Positions 9,517-16,873 of a stretch of 64,000 bases of DNA are shown here, one piece after another (the first letter of the stretch is position 1; the number at the start of each line of letters is the position of its first letter). The notes under the pieces were generated by a model. The model did not search any database, was not told the origin of the DNA, and saw only the letters and a program-made list of their open reading frames with translations. The DNA is from Thiotrichaceae bacterium (GTDB lineage: Bacteria > Pseudomonadota > Gammaproteobacteria > Thiotrichales > Thiotrichaceae): the NCBI GenBank assembly GCA_026991755.1, contig JALXAX010000070.1, forward strand, positions 1 through 64,000, written 5' to 3'. A program made the position numbers and the translations under genes.

Positions 9517-9593
9517 CCTAATCTACCAAGTTGTTACAGGGCAACTAGAAGTCAAAGATTAGTAGGCAAATATCTCAAGCCACACTTCTCTCG

Positions 9594-9697
9594 TTACGTG
9601 GCTCCAGCCGCGTAATGATGTTTGACGGCTCCGGCCGTCCATAAGTACACAGGTGGCTAGAGCCACAAGCTTAGATTACGAGGCAGGAGCCTCGTAA
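9594..9697. repeat. Row of four short perfect hairpins
   Basis: Four palindromes in about 100 bp: TTACG-t-GGCT/AGCC-g-CGTAA (9594-9615), GACGGC/GCCGTC (9624-9639), GTGGCT/AGCCAC (9653-9666) and TTACGAGGC/GCCTCGTAA (9676-9697). All have GC-rich arms and loops of 2-4 nt, and they share a GGCTC core. They sit between the hsdM fragment and the toxin-antitoxin pair. Dispersed palindromic repeats of this style probably form by local duplication. Function unknown. Confidence 0.75.
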
Positions 9698-9778
9698 CCA
9701 AACCAATCTCAAGCTACGCTTAAAATTGCCCATTATCGGCATATCCTCTACAATGTTCCTACAAGCAAGGAGAACATA

Positions 9779-10129
9779 ATGCAGGCTTTTAATATCCGAC
9801 AACTAAAAAACAATCCCTCTACTGCCCTTCGAGCCGCTCATAAAGAGGATATGGTAGTGGTTATGAATCGAGATAATCCCATCGCTTTACTGGTTGATTT
9901 AGAGAAAATGGCATTGCCTAATCTTGATGCTATCAAAGAAGCATTAGCAATTTCTTTATTTAAAGAGGGTGTTATTTCTTTGGGGTCGGCTGCTCGCATG
10001 GCAAAACATTCACTATCTGAGATGATGACCTTGCTTTCTAGTTTGAGTATTCCTTTAACAGGGAATAATAAAAAAGAAGCGAAGAATGATCTGGCAACAC
10101 TGCGTCAATTTTTAAACGACGATAAATGA
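9779..10129 (+). CDS. UPF0175 / Phd-like antitoxin
   Basis: 116 residues. The first 50 residues resemble Phd/YefM antitoxins (FNIRQLKNNPSTAL, then VVMNRDNPIALLVDL). The later part, EALAISLFKEGVISLGSAARMA, is the UPF0175 helix-turn-helix-like segment. A ribosome-binding site (AAGGAG) lies 7 nt before the ATG. The stop overlaps the next start as ATGA, so antitoxin and toxin are coupled. Expected to neutralise the DUF3368 protein and repress the operon; both are inferences from family and order. Confidence 0.8.
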   Translation: MQAFNIRQLKNNPSTALRAAHKEDMVVVMNRDNPIALLVDLEKMALPNLDAIKEALAISLFKEGVISLGSAARMAKHSLSEMMTLLSSLSIPLTGNNKKEAKNDLATLRQFLNDDK

Positions 10130-10620
10130 AGATTGTTATCGCAGATGCAGGGCCATTAATTGCCTTATCACGTATTGGCAAATTGGAGTTATTACAGCAT
10201 CTTTTTCAGCAAGTGGTCATTACTAAAACTGTCAGCGATGAGATTTTAAATAATGATCACCGTTTAGGTAAACTCGCCATTCAAACTGCTATAAATAAAC
10301 AGTGGTTACAGGTTAAAACGGTTAATTTAGATAATTGGAAACCCATTAATTCAGGTGTGGATGAAGGTGAAGCGAGTGCTATTTTCTTGGCAATGCAAAG
10401 CACAGAACCGACACTATTAATTATGGACGATCAAGCAGGTAGAGCCGAAGCACGTTATCATCATCTCGCTATTATCGGTACGGCGACAGTTGTGGGTATT
10501 GCTAAAGAACAAGGCATTATTGATTCGGCAAGCACAGTGCTAACAGAATTACGTCAAGCAGGTTATTATATTAGTAAATCCATTATACAAACTGTTCTAG
10601 ATGATATTGGTGAGCAATAA
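10126..10620 (+). CDS. DUF3368 PIN-like toxin candidate
   Basis: 164 residues of the DUF3368 family, a PIN-domain relative found next to UPF0175 genes. Acidic residues expected of a PIN nuclease are present: Asp7 in IADAGPLIALSRIGKLELL, Glu in VDEGEASAIFLA and the Asp pair in LIMDDQAGRAEA. The likely activity is RNA cleavage, by analogy to VapC. The frame is intact, unlike the restriction genes on either side; only 12 bp separate it from the hsdR remnant. Confidence 0.8.
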   Translation: MKIVIADAGPLIALSRIGKLELLQHLFQQVVITKTVSDEILNNDHRLGKLAIQTAINKQWLQVKTVNLDNWKPINSGVDEGEASAIFLAMQSTEPTLLIMDDQAGRAEARYHHLAIIGTATVVGIAKEQGIIDSASTVLTELRQAGYYISKSIIQTVLDDIGEQ

Positions 10621-10632
10621 GGGGCTTTAAAG

Positions 10633-11099
10633 ATGGCAATCACACATACCGACACCTCTGAACGAGGCTTGCAGTGATTTATTGTCAAACAATTGTGTGA
10701 AAAGCAAGGCTACCATGAGCTAAATCGTATTGACTTGGTGCTTTCACTAAATGGCTTACCTTTGGTAACACTAGAGCTTAAAAATGGCTTTACCCGTCAA
10801 GCGGTTGTCAATGTCATTAAACAATACAAAACAGATCGTTCTGCTAAAGATAAAATCTTCAATTTCGCCCGCTGCATTTTGCAGTGGATACTGATTTAGC
10901 CTTTATGACTACTCGTATAAATGCCAACAAAACCTTCTTTATGCCGTTTAATAAGGGGCTAAATGATGGCTCACCCCATGAGCCTTTTGGTGCAGGCAAT
11001 CCTTTAAATGCTGAGGGTTTAAAAACGGCTTATTTATGGGAGCAGGTATTCAGTAAATCCAGTTTGAGCAATATTATTGAAAAGTTTGCCCAAGTATAG
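10633..11099 (+). pseudogene. hsdR: Type I restriction endonuclease subunit, broken N-terminal fragment
   Basis: Starts ATG after AGGGG with MAITHTDTSERGLQ, then an in-frame TGA at 10675-10677. The same frame continues (FIVKQLCEKQGYHELNRIDL, then VLSLNGLPLVTLELKNG) up to FNFAR. At about 10880 the homology jumps one frame to HFAVDTDLAFMTTRINA and runs to YLWEQVFSKSSLSNII before stopping. These are successive parts of the HsdR N-terminal nuclease domain (the D..E-K core is in DLVL and LELKNG). All helicase motifs are absent. At least a nonsense mutation, a frameshift and a large 3' deletion have occurred. Confidence 0.85.
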
Positions 11100-11334
11100 A
11101 TGGTCGTTAATTATGTTATTTATTAACTGCTCACTGTGTATATTAGCCTGCTTTGCACGTAAAAGATGACTAGATAAAGCGCCTTTTCTAAACAAGGGAA
11201 TTATGTTATTCCCCCTTTTCCGACTACTATCTTGCTATGCCCCTGTTGAGCATCAAATGATGCATAAAGAGGAACTGTTAATCACTTAATGATTGATACT
11301 ATTAATAATAATCAATCGCAAAAGGAGTAGTCAA

Positions 11335-11940
11335 TTGACCCAAGCCGAAGAAATGTTTAATAAAGCCGCTGAATTAATAGATGCAGCCAATAGCCAAGAC
11401 CCAAATATAGTAGATGGTGAGCCAAAGGAGTTGATTTACTCAAAGCGGATGACCGATATGCTTAGTCGATTTATCCCTGATGCGGACGACGTTGCCAAGT
11501 TATCGGTAAGAGGCCAACATATTCAACGTTGGACTTCGCCACGTAGCGATTACCCTATGAATCGCAAAGGCTATCATTTATGGCGAACACGACTTTATAC
11601 TTTTCATGCAGATACCACTGCGAAACTACTTGAAGAAGCAGGCTATGATGAGGCATTTGTGGAGCGCGTAAGAGCGGCTATTGGTAAGAAAAACCTGAAG
11701 ACTAATAAAGATACGCAGATTATTGAAGATATTGCAGCGCTTACGTTTTTAGAGCATTACATGACTGCGATGTATCACAATTTTCCAGATTACGATGAAG
11801 AGAAGTGGATTGATATTATTCTACGAACCTGGAAAAAAATGTCTGCTGAGGCGCAACAGTTTGTACTGGATGGCAAGATTACCTTGCCAGAAGCATTAGT
11901 GCCTGTGATTTTAAAAGCTGTTGAGAAGGGTAAGTCTTAA
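11335..11940 (+). CDS. DUF4202 family protein
   Basis: 201 residues. Recognisable DUF4202 features are ELIDAANSQDP near the start, AQHIQRW-like RGQHIQRWTSPRSDYPMNR in the middle, then AGYDEAFVERVRA and LTFLEHYMTAMYHNFPD. The His/Asp-rich helices suggest a metal-binding, HD-like fold, but the activity is unknown. The start is TTG at 11335 because AAAGGAG lies 7 nt upstream; an in-frame ATG 14 codons earlier (11293) has no such site and adds a non-conserved tail. Confidence 0.85.
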   Translation: MTQAEEMFNKAAELIDAANSQDPNIVDGEPKELIYSKRMTDMLSRFIPDADDVAKLSVRGQHIQRWTSPRSDYPMNRKGYHLWRTRLYTFHADTTAKLLEEAGYDEAFVERVRAAIGKKNLKTNKDTQIIEDIAALTFLEHYMTAMYHNFPDYDEEKWIDIILRTWKKMSAEAQQFVLDGKITLPEALVPVILKAVEKGKS

Positions 11941-11991
11941 ACCGCTACTTCACGGCTATATCCGTGACTGAAGAGATGATGAAAGTATTCC

Positions 11992-12071
11992 TGTAGGGTG
12001 TCATTAGCGATAGCGTAATGCACCATAAGTATCTGATATTGGTGCGTTACGATTCGCTAACACACCCTACA
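11992..12071. repeat. Long palindromic repeat (TGTAGGGTG...CACCCTACA)
   Basis: Outer arms TGTAGGGTG and CACCCTACA enclose inner arms TTAGCGATAGCGTAATGCACC and GGTGCGTTACGATTCGCTAA, giving an imperfect 80-bp hairpin. Repeats of this design are dispersed in many genomes. It separates the DUF4202 gene from the glycerate kinase gene and has no coding content. Confidence 0.7.
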
Positions 12072-12122
12072 AGTAGTACTTCATGAAATTATTCTTTGGG
12101 ATGATAACAATAGGTAAGCCAT

Positions 12123-13394
12123 GTGGATATTCGACACGATCTACTCTCGTTTTTTGACGCTGCTATTCAAGCTGTAGAAGGCAAACAGGTGGTCGAACAA
12201 GCATTGCCTGAAATAGTGCAAAACCAGTTTGATGACTCACTTTCTGATACGACTGCTTTGGCAGATATACAAATAGTAGCTATTGGCAAGGCAGCAGAGT
12301 CTATGTTGCAAGGGGCATTTAGTTATTTAGAAGGTATAACGAGACTAAGAACCCCCAAGGCTCTACTCATTTCCAAGACGGGGCATATCAGCCCAGAGTC
12401 TTATCAAAACCCGGCTATTAACTGTATCGAATCAGCGCATCCTGTACCTGATGAAACTAGCCTTGTAGCGGGTCAATCGCTCATTACTTTTCTGCAATCC
12501 AGCGAAGTACCGTGTTTGTTTTTAATATCGGGCGGTACTTCTAGCTTAGTGGAGGTGCTGAATGAAGACTGGAGCTTGCAAGAGTTACAAGAAATCACTC
12601 AATGGATGTTGGCCAATGCCTATTCTATTGAGCAAATAAATAGTGTGCGCTGTCGTATATCAAGCATAAAAGCAGGTGGTTTATGGCGTTATTTGGGTAA
12701 CCGAAAAGCTATATGCTTAATGATTTCTGATGTCCCCGATGATGATGTTCGCGTAATCGGTTCGGGCCTATTATTTCCTGAAAAACAACGGACTCACTCA
12801 AACGAAATTCCAAACTCGTTACCCGAGCATTGGAAGCAGAAGTTATCACCCTCTATCACAACAAAAGCTAATAAGGATTTCTATTGGAAGGTAATTGCCT
12901 CCAATACACAAGCCAAGAATGGCGCAGCTAAGCTAGCTAAACAAAAAGGCTACGCTGTGCAAACTATACAAGAGTTGCAGCAAGGGCTAGCGGTCGAGGT
13001 AGCTAAACACTGTGTTCAGATGGCTAAAGAAAACCCTAATACAGTGATGATATGGGGAGCTGAAACAGCGGTTATTTTACCTGAGAGTGTGGGTAGAGGT
13101 GGGCGTAATCAGCATTTGGCATTAGCTGCCGCTATTGAACTGCAAGGTTTAGACAATGCGTTTTTACTATCAGCAGGTACTGACGGCACGGATGGCGTTA
13201 CCGACGATGCTGGAGCGATTGTTGATGGTCAATCACTCAATAGAGCAGCCGTAGATGGTTATCTTGCTAAGAGCAGTTTAAAGCAAGCGGATTCTGGGCA
13301 TTTCCTTTGTGCGAGTGGCGATTTGATATCAACAGGAGTGACAGGGACTAATGTGATGGATGTCATTATTGCGTTTGTTTCTGATAAGGGCTGA
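12123..13394 (+). CDS. Glycerate 2-kinase (MOFRL family)
   Basis: 423 residues of the GckA/TtuD type that phosphorylates D-glycerate at carbon 2 using ATP. Diagnostic segments are VAIGKAAESML (N-terminal nucleotide-binding domain), LISGGTSSLVE, a MOFRL-domain GRGGRNQHLALAAAIEL and SAGTDGTDGVTDDAGAIVDG near the C-terminus. The start is GTG at 12123; the ATG two bases earlier is in another frame. A glyoxylate, serine or glycerate pathway role is likely. It is followed by an unrelated transporter after a 73-bp gap. Confidence 0.92.
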   Translation: MDIRHDLLSFFDAAIQAVEGKQVVEQALPEIVQNQFDDSLSDTTALADIQIVAIGKAAESMLQGAFSYLEGITRLRTPKALLISKTGHISPESYQNPAINCIESAHPVPDETSLVAGQSLITFLQSSEVPCLFLISGGTSSLVEVLNEDWSLQELQEITQWMLANAYSIEQINSVRCRISSIKAGGLWRYLGNRKAICLMISDVPDDDVRVIGSGLLFPEKQRTHSNEIPNSLPEHWKQKLSPSITTKANKDFYWKVIASNTQAKNGAAKLAKQKGYAVQTIQELQQGLAVEVAKHCVQMAKENPNTVMIWGAETAVILPESVGRGGRNQHLALAAAIELQGLDNAFLLSAGTDGTDGVTDDAGAIVDGQSLNRAAVDGYLAKSSLKQADSGHFLCASGDLISTGVTGTNVMDVIIAFVSDKG

Positions 13395-13467
13395 TGTCTT
13401 ACTGAGGTTTCCAGGTTGAATGATATTTTATGATAGAGTGATAACCCATAGGCAAGGAAGCTAATTA

Positions 13468-14808
13468 ATGACAAGCTCAACCAGATCAATACCAGCCACG
13501 ACATCTACTACAACCAACAAACGCCCTTGGTACTGGATACCCAGCCTCTATTTTACTGAAGGTCTACCCTACTTTGCGGTTGTAGTGCTATCTACCATTA
13601 TGTATCAGCGTTTGGGTTTGTCGAATACAGAAAGTGCTTTTTACACGGCCTGGTTTTATTTGCCTTGGGTGATTAAGCCTTTTTGGAGTCCTTTTGTAGC
13701 ACTATACCAAAGCAGACGTAGGTGGATAATTTCCATGCAATTTATCTTAGCGATTGGCTTGGCGGGTGTTGCATTGAGCTTGCCGCTGGATAATTATCTG
13801 CAATACACTATTGTCTTTTTCTGGTTGTTAGCGTTTAGCTCTGCCACGCACGATATTGCGGCTGATGGCTATTATATTGAAACGCTGGATGATGGTCAGC
13901 AAGCCTATTTTGTCGGTATTCGATCTACTTTTTACCGCCTTGCTATGATTACAGGACAAGGCCTAATTGTTATTCTTGCAGGCAAGCTAGAGAAGGTTTA
14001 TGAGGTGCAACAGGCATGGCTAATCACTATGCTACTGCTGAGCCTAATGATGTTGATAGTAGCGGTCTACCATAGCTGGGTATTACCTAAAAGTGAACAT
14101 GTCGATATGGTGGGTAGGGTGGATAGTGTGGATGCCACTTCACGAAAGCATGTCATAAAAGATTATTTTAGTGTTTTGGGTGCCTTCTTTCGTAAGAAGC
14201 ATGTAGGCATCTTTATTGCTTTTATTTTGCTATATCGTCTAGGTGAAGCACAACTAACCAAAATAGCCAGCCTGTTTATGCTCGATGAACGTGTTGATGG
14301 AGGCTTGGGTTTAAGTACTGAATCCGTCGGTTTTATTTATGGCACAGTCGGTGTTTTGGCACTGGTAATTGGCGGTATTTTAGGTGGAATACTGGTTTCC
14401 AGAAAAGGCTTAAAGTACTGGATCTGGTGGATGGCATTGGCGATTAACCTGCCTGATGTGGTTTATGTTTATATGGCGTGGCAACAACCAGAAGCTTCAT
14501 CTTGGTTAATTTATTTATTGGTAGCTATTGAGCAGTTTGGTTACGGCTTCGGCTTTACGGCTTTTATGATGTATCTAATTTATATCGCTGATGGTGAGTT
14601 TAAGACAGCGCATTACGCTATAGCAACGGGCTTTATGGCAGCAGGGATGATGATACCAGGCATGTTTAGTGGTCTTATTCAGGAGTATCTAGGCTATAGT
14701 CGATTCTTTATGTGGGTGATGGTAGCCACATTGCCTGCTTTTTATATTATATCGCGTTTACCGCTTGAGGCTGGTTTTGGTAAAGCTAATCAGCGATTCC
14801 TTAAATAA
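13468..14808 (+). CDS. AmpG-like major facilitator transporter
   Basis: 446 residues, about 12 membrane segments. The opening WYWIPSLYFTEGLPYFAVVV and the loop STIMYQRLGLSNTESAF are typical of the AmpG/PAT branch of the MFS (SLC33-like). Classical AmpG imports anhydromuropeptides for wall recycling, but this branch is broad and the substrate is not certain. It lies 73 bp after the glycerate kinase gene on the same strand. No other cell-wall recycling genes are nearby. Confidence 0.8.
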   Translation: MTSSTRSIPATTSTTTNKRPWYWIPSLYFTEGLPYFAVVVLSTIMYQRLGLSNTESAFYTAWFYLPWVIKPFWSPFVALYQSRRRWIISMQFILAIGLAGVALSLPLDNYLQYTIVFFWLLAFSSATHDIAADGYYIETLDDGQQAYFVGIRSTFYRLAMITGQGLIVILAGKLEKVYEVQQAWLITMLLLSLMMLIVAVYHSWVLPKSEHVDMVGRVDSVDATSRKHVIKDYFSVLGAFFRKKHVGIFIAFILLYRLGEAQLTKIASLFMLDERVDGGLGLSTESVGFIYGTVGVLALVIGGILGGILVSRKGLKYWIWWMALAINLPDVVYVYMAWQQPEASSWLIYLLVAIEQFGYGFGFTAFMMYLIYIADGEFKTAHYAIATGFMAAGMMIPGMFSGLIQEYLGYSRFFMWVMVATLPAFYIISRLPLEAGFGKANQRFLK

Positions 14809-14813
14809 TTTCC

Positions 14814-14841
14814 GTAGAGACGTTGCATGCAACGTCTCTAC
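14814..14841. repeat. 28-bp perfect palindrome, copy 1
   Basis: GTAGAGACGTTGCA followed by its exact reverse complement TGCAACGTCTCTAC. A second copy with one mismatch is at 23460-23487. It sits after the transporter gene and may also act as a terminator-like stem. The neighbouring transposable element duplicated its last four bases. Confidence 0.85.
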
Positions 14842-14847
14842 CATAGT

Positions 14848-14988
14848 CAGGGCTGTTCAATGCTAGTTGGAGAGGGGACTTTAGTCCCTAAAAGAGGTGT
14901 TCGTTGTATAAGTTTTGGGACTAAAGTCCCCTCTCCAAGTAAATTATAGTTTCATAAATCAACGGAAAATTAGCATTGAACAGCCCTG
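14848..14988. mobile_element. 141-bp MITE with 18-bp perfect terminal repeats and 10-bp target duplication
   Basis: Ends are CAGGGCTGTTCAATGCTA (14848-14865) and its exact reverse complement (14971-14988). The direct repeat CTACCATAGT flanks it immediately on both sides (14838-14847 and 14989-14998). Inside lies a second 22-bp inverted repeat (TTGGAGAGGGGACTTTAGTC plus CC at 14867-14888; partner 14917-14938). No ORF is present, so an absent transposase must have moved it. The CAGGGC ends and the 10-bp duplication suggest an ISAs1- or IS4-like enzyme, but this is only a suggestion. Confidence 0.9.
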
Positions 14989-15048
14989 CTACCATAGTAG
15001 ATAAGAAATTTAATAGGCGAACACCTATAGGTCTGTTCTGAAAGGTCA

Positions 15049-16677
15049 TTAAAAAGAGTTTCGAGTCTTGATAAGTACCTGGACACTATCAACCGAGTCA
15101 CGTTCAGTCAGTGGAAAAGCAATATCTAAATGTAGCGTTTTGGCTGAGCTAGAGCGGGTCGGAACCATACGTAATCCTATTCCCACATCAGCCAGTACTT
15201 TGGCATCATTGCCTGCCCCCCAAGCTGTCCCTACATCAGCAAAAGCAACTGCACCAAACTTAGCTAAATGTAAAGGATACCAATCAAAATGGAAGCGTTT
15301 TTCAGCGGTAATTAAAGCCGCTTTATTACCTGTTTGATAACTTGAAGGGTAACCTCGTAAACCGTTATCACCTCCTAATGTTATTTGTTCATTCGGTAAT
15401 AGATTACTTTTTTCGGTGATGGTAGCAGAGAGATACACATCATTACCCTTATCGTTAAAAGAATACCAATCTCCTTTTAGGCTAACCTGTTCACCTTTTA
15501 ATAAACCATCTCCTAAGTAGGAATTGGTCTCTAGTGTTAAAAACCCAAGGTCACGCTCTCCGAGCTCGTAACCTTTGGCAAAACGTGTAGTGAGTTTGAG
15601 CTGATTATCATCAGAGCCGAACTGCTCATGTAAGAAGCCCAATCTTGCGCTAAGGTTAAGCCCAAGAGAGACATCTTCTAAGATATCCATGGTTCTAAAA
15701 TTAGTCTTTTTAGTGTATTTATCCTGTATGTAGGCGTACTCAAGCCAAGGGTATGACTCAATCGAGTTATCTAGCAAAGGTGTTGATAAGCTGAGTGGAT
15801 AGGTCTTGTTAATATATTGCCAACCGACTTTAAACCTGGATACATGATCTTCTTTTCGGCCTTTTGACCAACCATAGAAGAGTGAGTAATCTTGCTTTTC
15901 TTCATCAAATTTATCGACCACAACGCCTTTGTCGTAGATAGAAGACTGTTGTGTAATACTTGATGAGCTAACCCCCCAAGAACGAGTGCTATCAAACGAG
16001 TAGAAAGGCAAATCCAACGAAGCGTTATAGCCTTTACCATCTGAGTTATTTTGTAATGTGATAAAGAAGCGCTTACGTGAACCGAACAGTTGGGGATCAC
16101 CATATGTTAAAAGAGTGGAATTTCTTTCGGTCCCCTTCTCATAGCTTAGTGAAAGGCTTTTGCCGTAACCTAATAGATTATGTTCCTGAATTTCGAAACC
16201 CGATTTACTCTTTCCGCCAGTTCGTCCAAATGAGACTCCAGGCGTTAAAGTCCATACATCGCGGGTAGTCACAGCGATATTAACGAGGTTTCCACATCGC
16301 TCAACAGGAATGACGGTAGCATCTTTAATATAGCGGTTAGCTTGTAGCAAGCGCGCTGTTTCATGGATTTTGCGCAATAGAAAAGCATCACCTGTTGAGA
16401 ACAATAGCTGATTGCTAATAACACTATCTTGAGTCTCGATGTGTATCTTATTGGCAGTACGATGTAAAAAGGTGGATTCTTTGGGGTTAGAGGGGTCGAA
16501 TACATCCATCGTTTCAATGGTAATTTCCCCAATGCGTAGGTTACTTAGCTTGCTATCTTTTTCTTGCCAAGGTACACAGTTATTTTCAGCTGCCAATAGA
16601 GGTTGTACTAGCAAGGGTGGTGCCAGAAATAAGGAAAATAATGCGATAGCTATTGAGTTTTTGTTGTTGGATGACAT
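15049..16677 (-). CDS. Omp85-type outer-membrane beta-barrel protein (BamA/TamA superfamily)
   Basis: 542 residues with a signal peptide (to about LLAAE, residue 30). A POTRA-like region follows (LLFSTGDAFLLRKIHETARL, then IKDATVIPVERCGNLVNIAV), then an approximately 400-residue barrel rich in alternating strands. It ends in phenylalanine (VLIKTRNSF), the expected assembly signal. Family markers include GLRGYPS in LGGDNGLRGYPSSYQ, the lid-lock VRGF/Y-like motif, and FADVGTAWG. With one or two POTRAs it is much shorter than BamA. It could secrete or insert another protein; the nine-heme lipoprotein gene upstream on the same strand is a possible client. Confidence 0.85.
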   Translation of the reverse strand: MSSNNKNSIAIALFSLFLAPPLLVQPLLAAENNCVPWQEKDSKLSNLRIGEITIETMDVFDPSNPKESTFLHRTANKIHIETQDSVISNQLLFSTGDAFLLRKIHETARLLQANRYIKDATVIPVERCGNLVNIAVTTRDVWTLTPGVSFGRTGGKSKSGFEIQEHNLLGYGKSLSLSYEKGTERNSTLLTYGDPQLFGSRKRFFITLQNNSDGKGYNASLDLPFYSFDSTRSWGVSSSSITQQSSIYDKGVVVDKFDEEKQDYSLFYGWSKGRKEDHVSRFKVGWQYINKTYPLSLSTPLLDNSIESYPWLEYAYIQDKYTKKTNFRTMDILEDVSLGLNLSARLGFLHEQFGSDDNQLKLTTRFAKGYELGERDLGFLTLETNSYLGDGLLKGEQVSLKGDWYSFNDKGNDVYLSATITEKSNLLPNEQITLGGDNGLRGYPSSYQTGNKAALITAEKRFHFDWYPLHLAKFGAVAFADVGTAWGAGNDAKVLADVGIGLRMVPTRSSSAKTLHLDIAFPLTERDSVDSVQVLIKTRNSF

Positions 16678-16710
16678 TTATTTTCTTTGCCCTATGGTGT
16701 TTTCTCTTAA

Positions 16711-16792
16711 TAAGAGACCTTTGCTCGAAAGATATGACGGATCAAAACTACGCTCATTTTTCTTTCTCCATCCTTTCATGCAAAGGTCTCAA
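16711..16792. repeat. Palindromic repeat, family 2 (short copy)
   Basis: Ends AAGAGACCTTTGC and GCAAAGGTCTC are inverted, and the right half matches the repeat at the window start (positions 61-105). It lies in the 196-bp gap between the cytochrome and barrel genes, so it could affect their co-transcription. Confidence 0.65.
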
Positions 16793-16873
16793 TAAAAAAG
16801 TGGGAAGGCACATGACCTCCCCACATCTCCCGCTCTTTGGAATTGGCTATATTACAGGATGGCTTTTGCCATG

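Noticed and set aside
9591-9700. CRISPR array
   Set aside because: The four hairpins differ in sequence and length, with no regular spacers and no cas genes nearby.
9409-11099. Functional type I restriction-modification system
   Set aside because: hsdM is cut after 31 codons, hsdS is absent and hsdR has a stop, a frameshift and a large deletion.
12121-12123. ATG at 12121 as glycerate kinase start
   Set aside because: It is in the wrong frame; the gene starts at GTG 12123.
15068-15337. 89-codon frame opposite the Omp85 gene
   Set aside because: Antisense shadow of a well-supported coding region.
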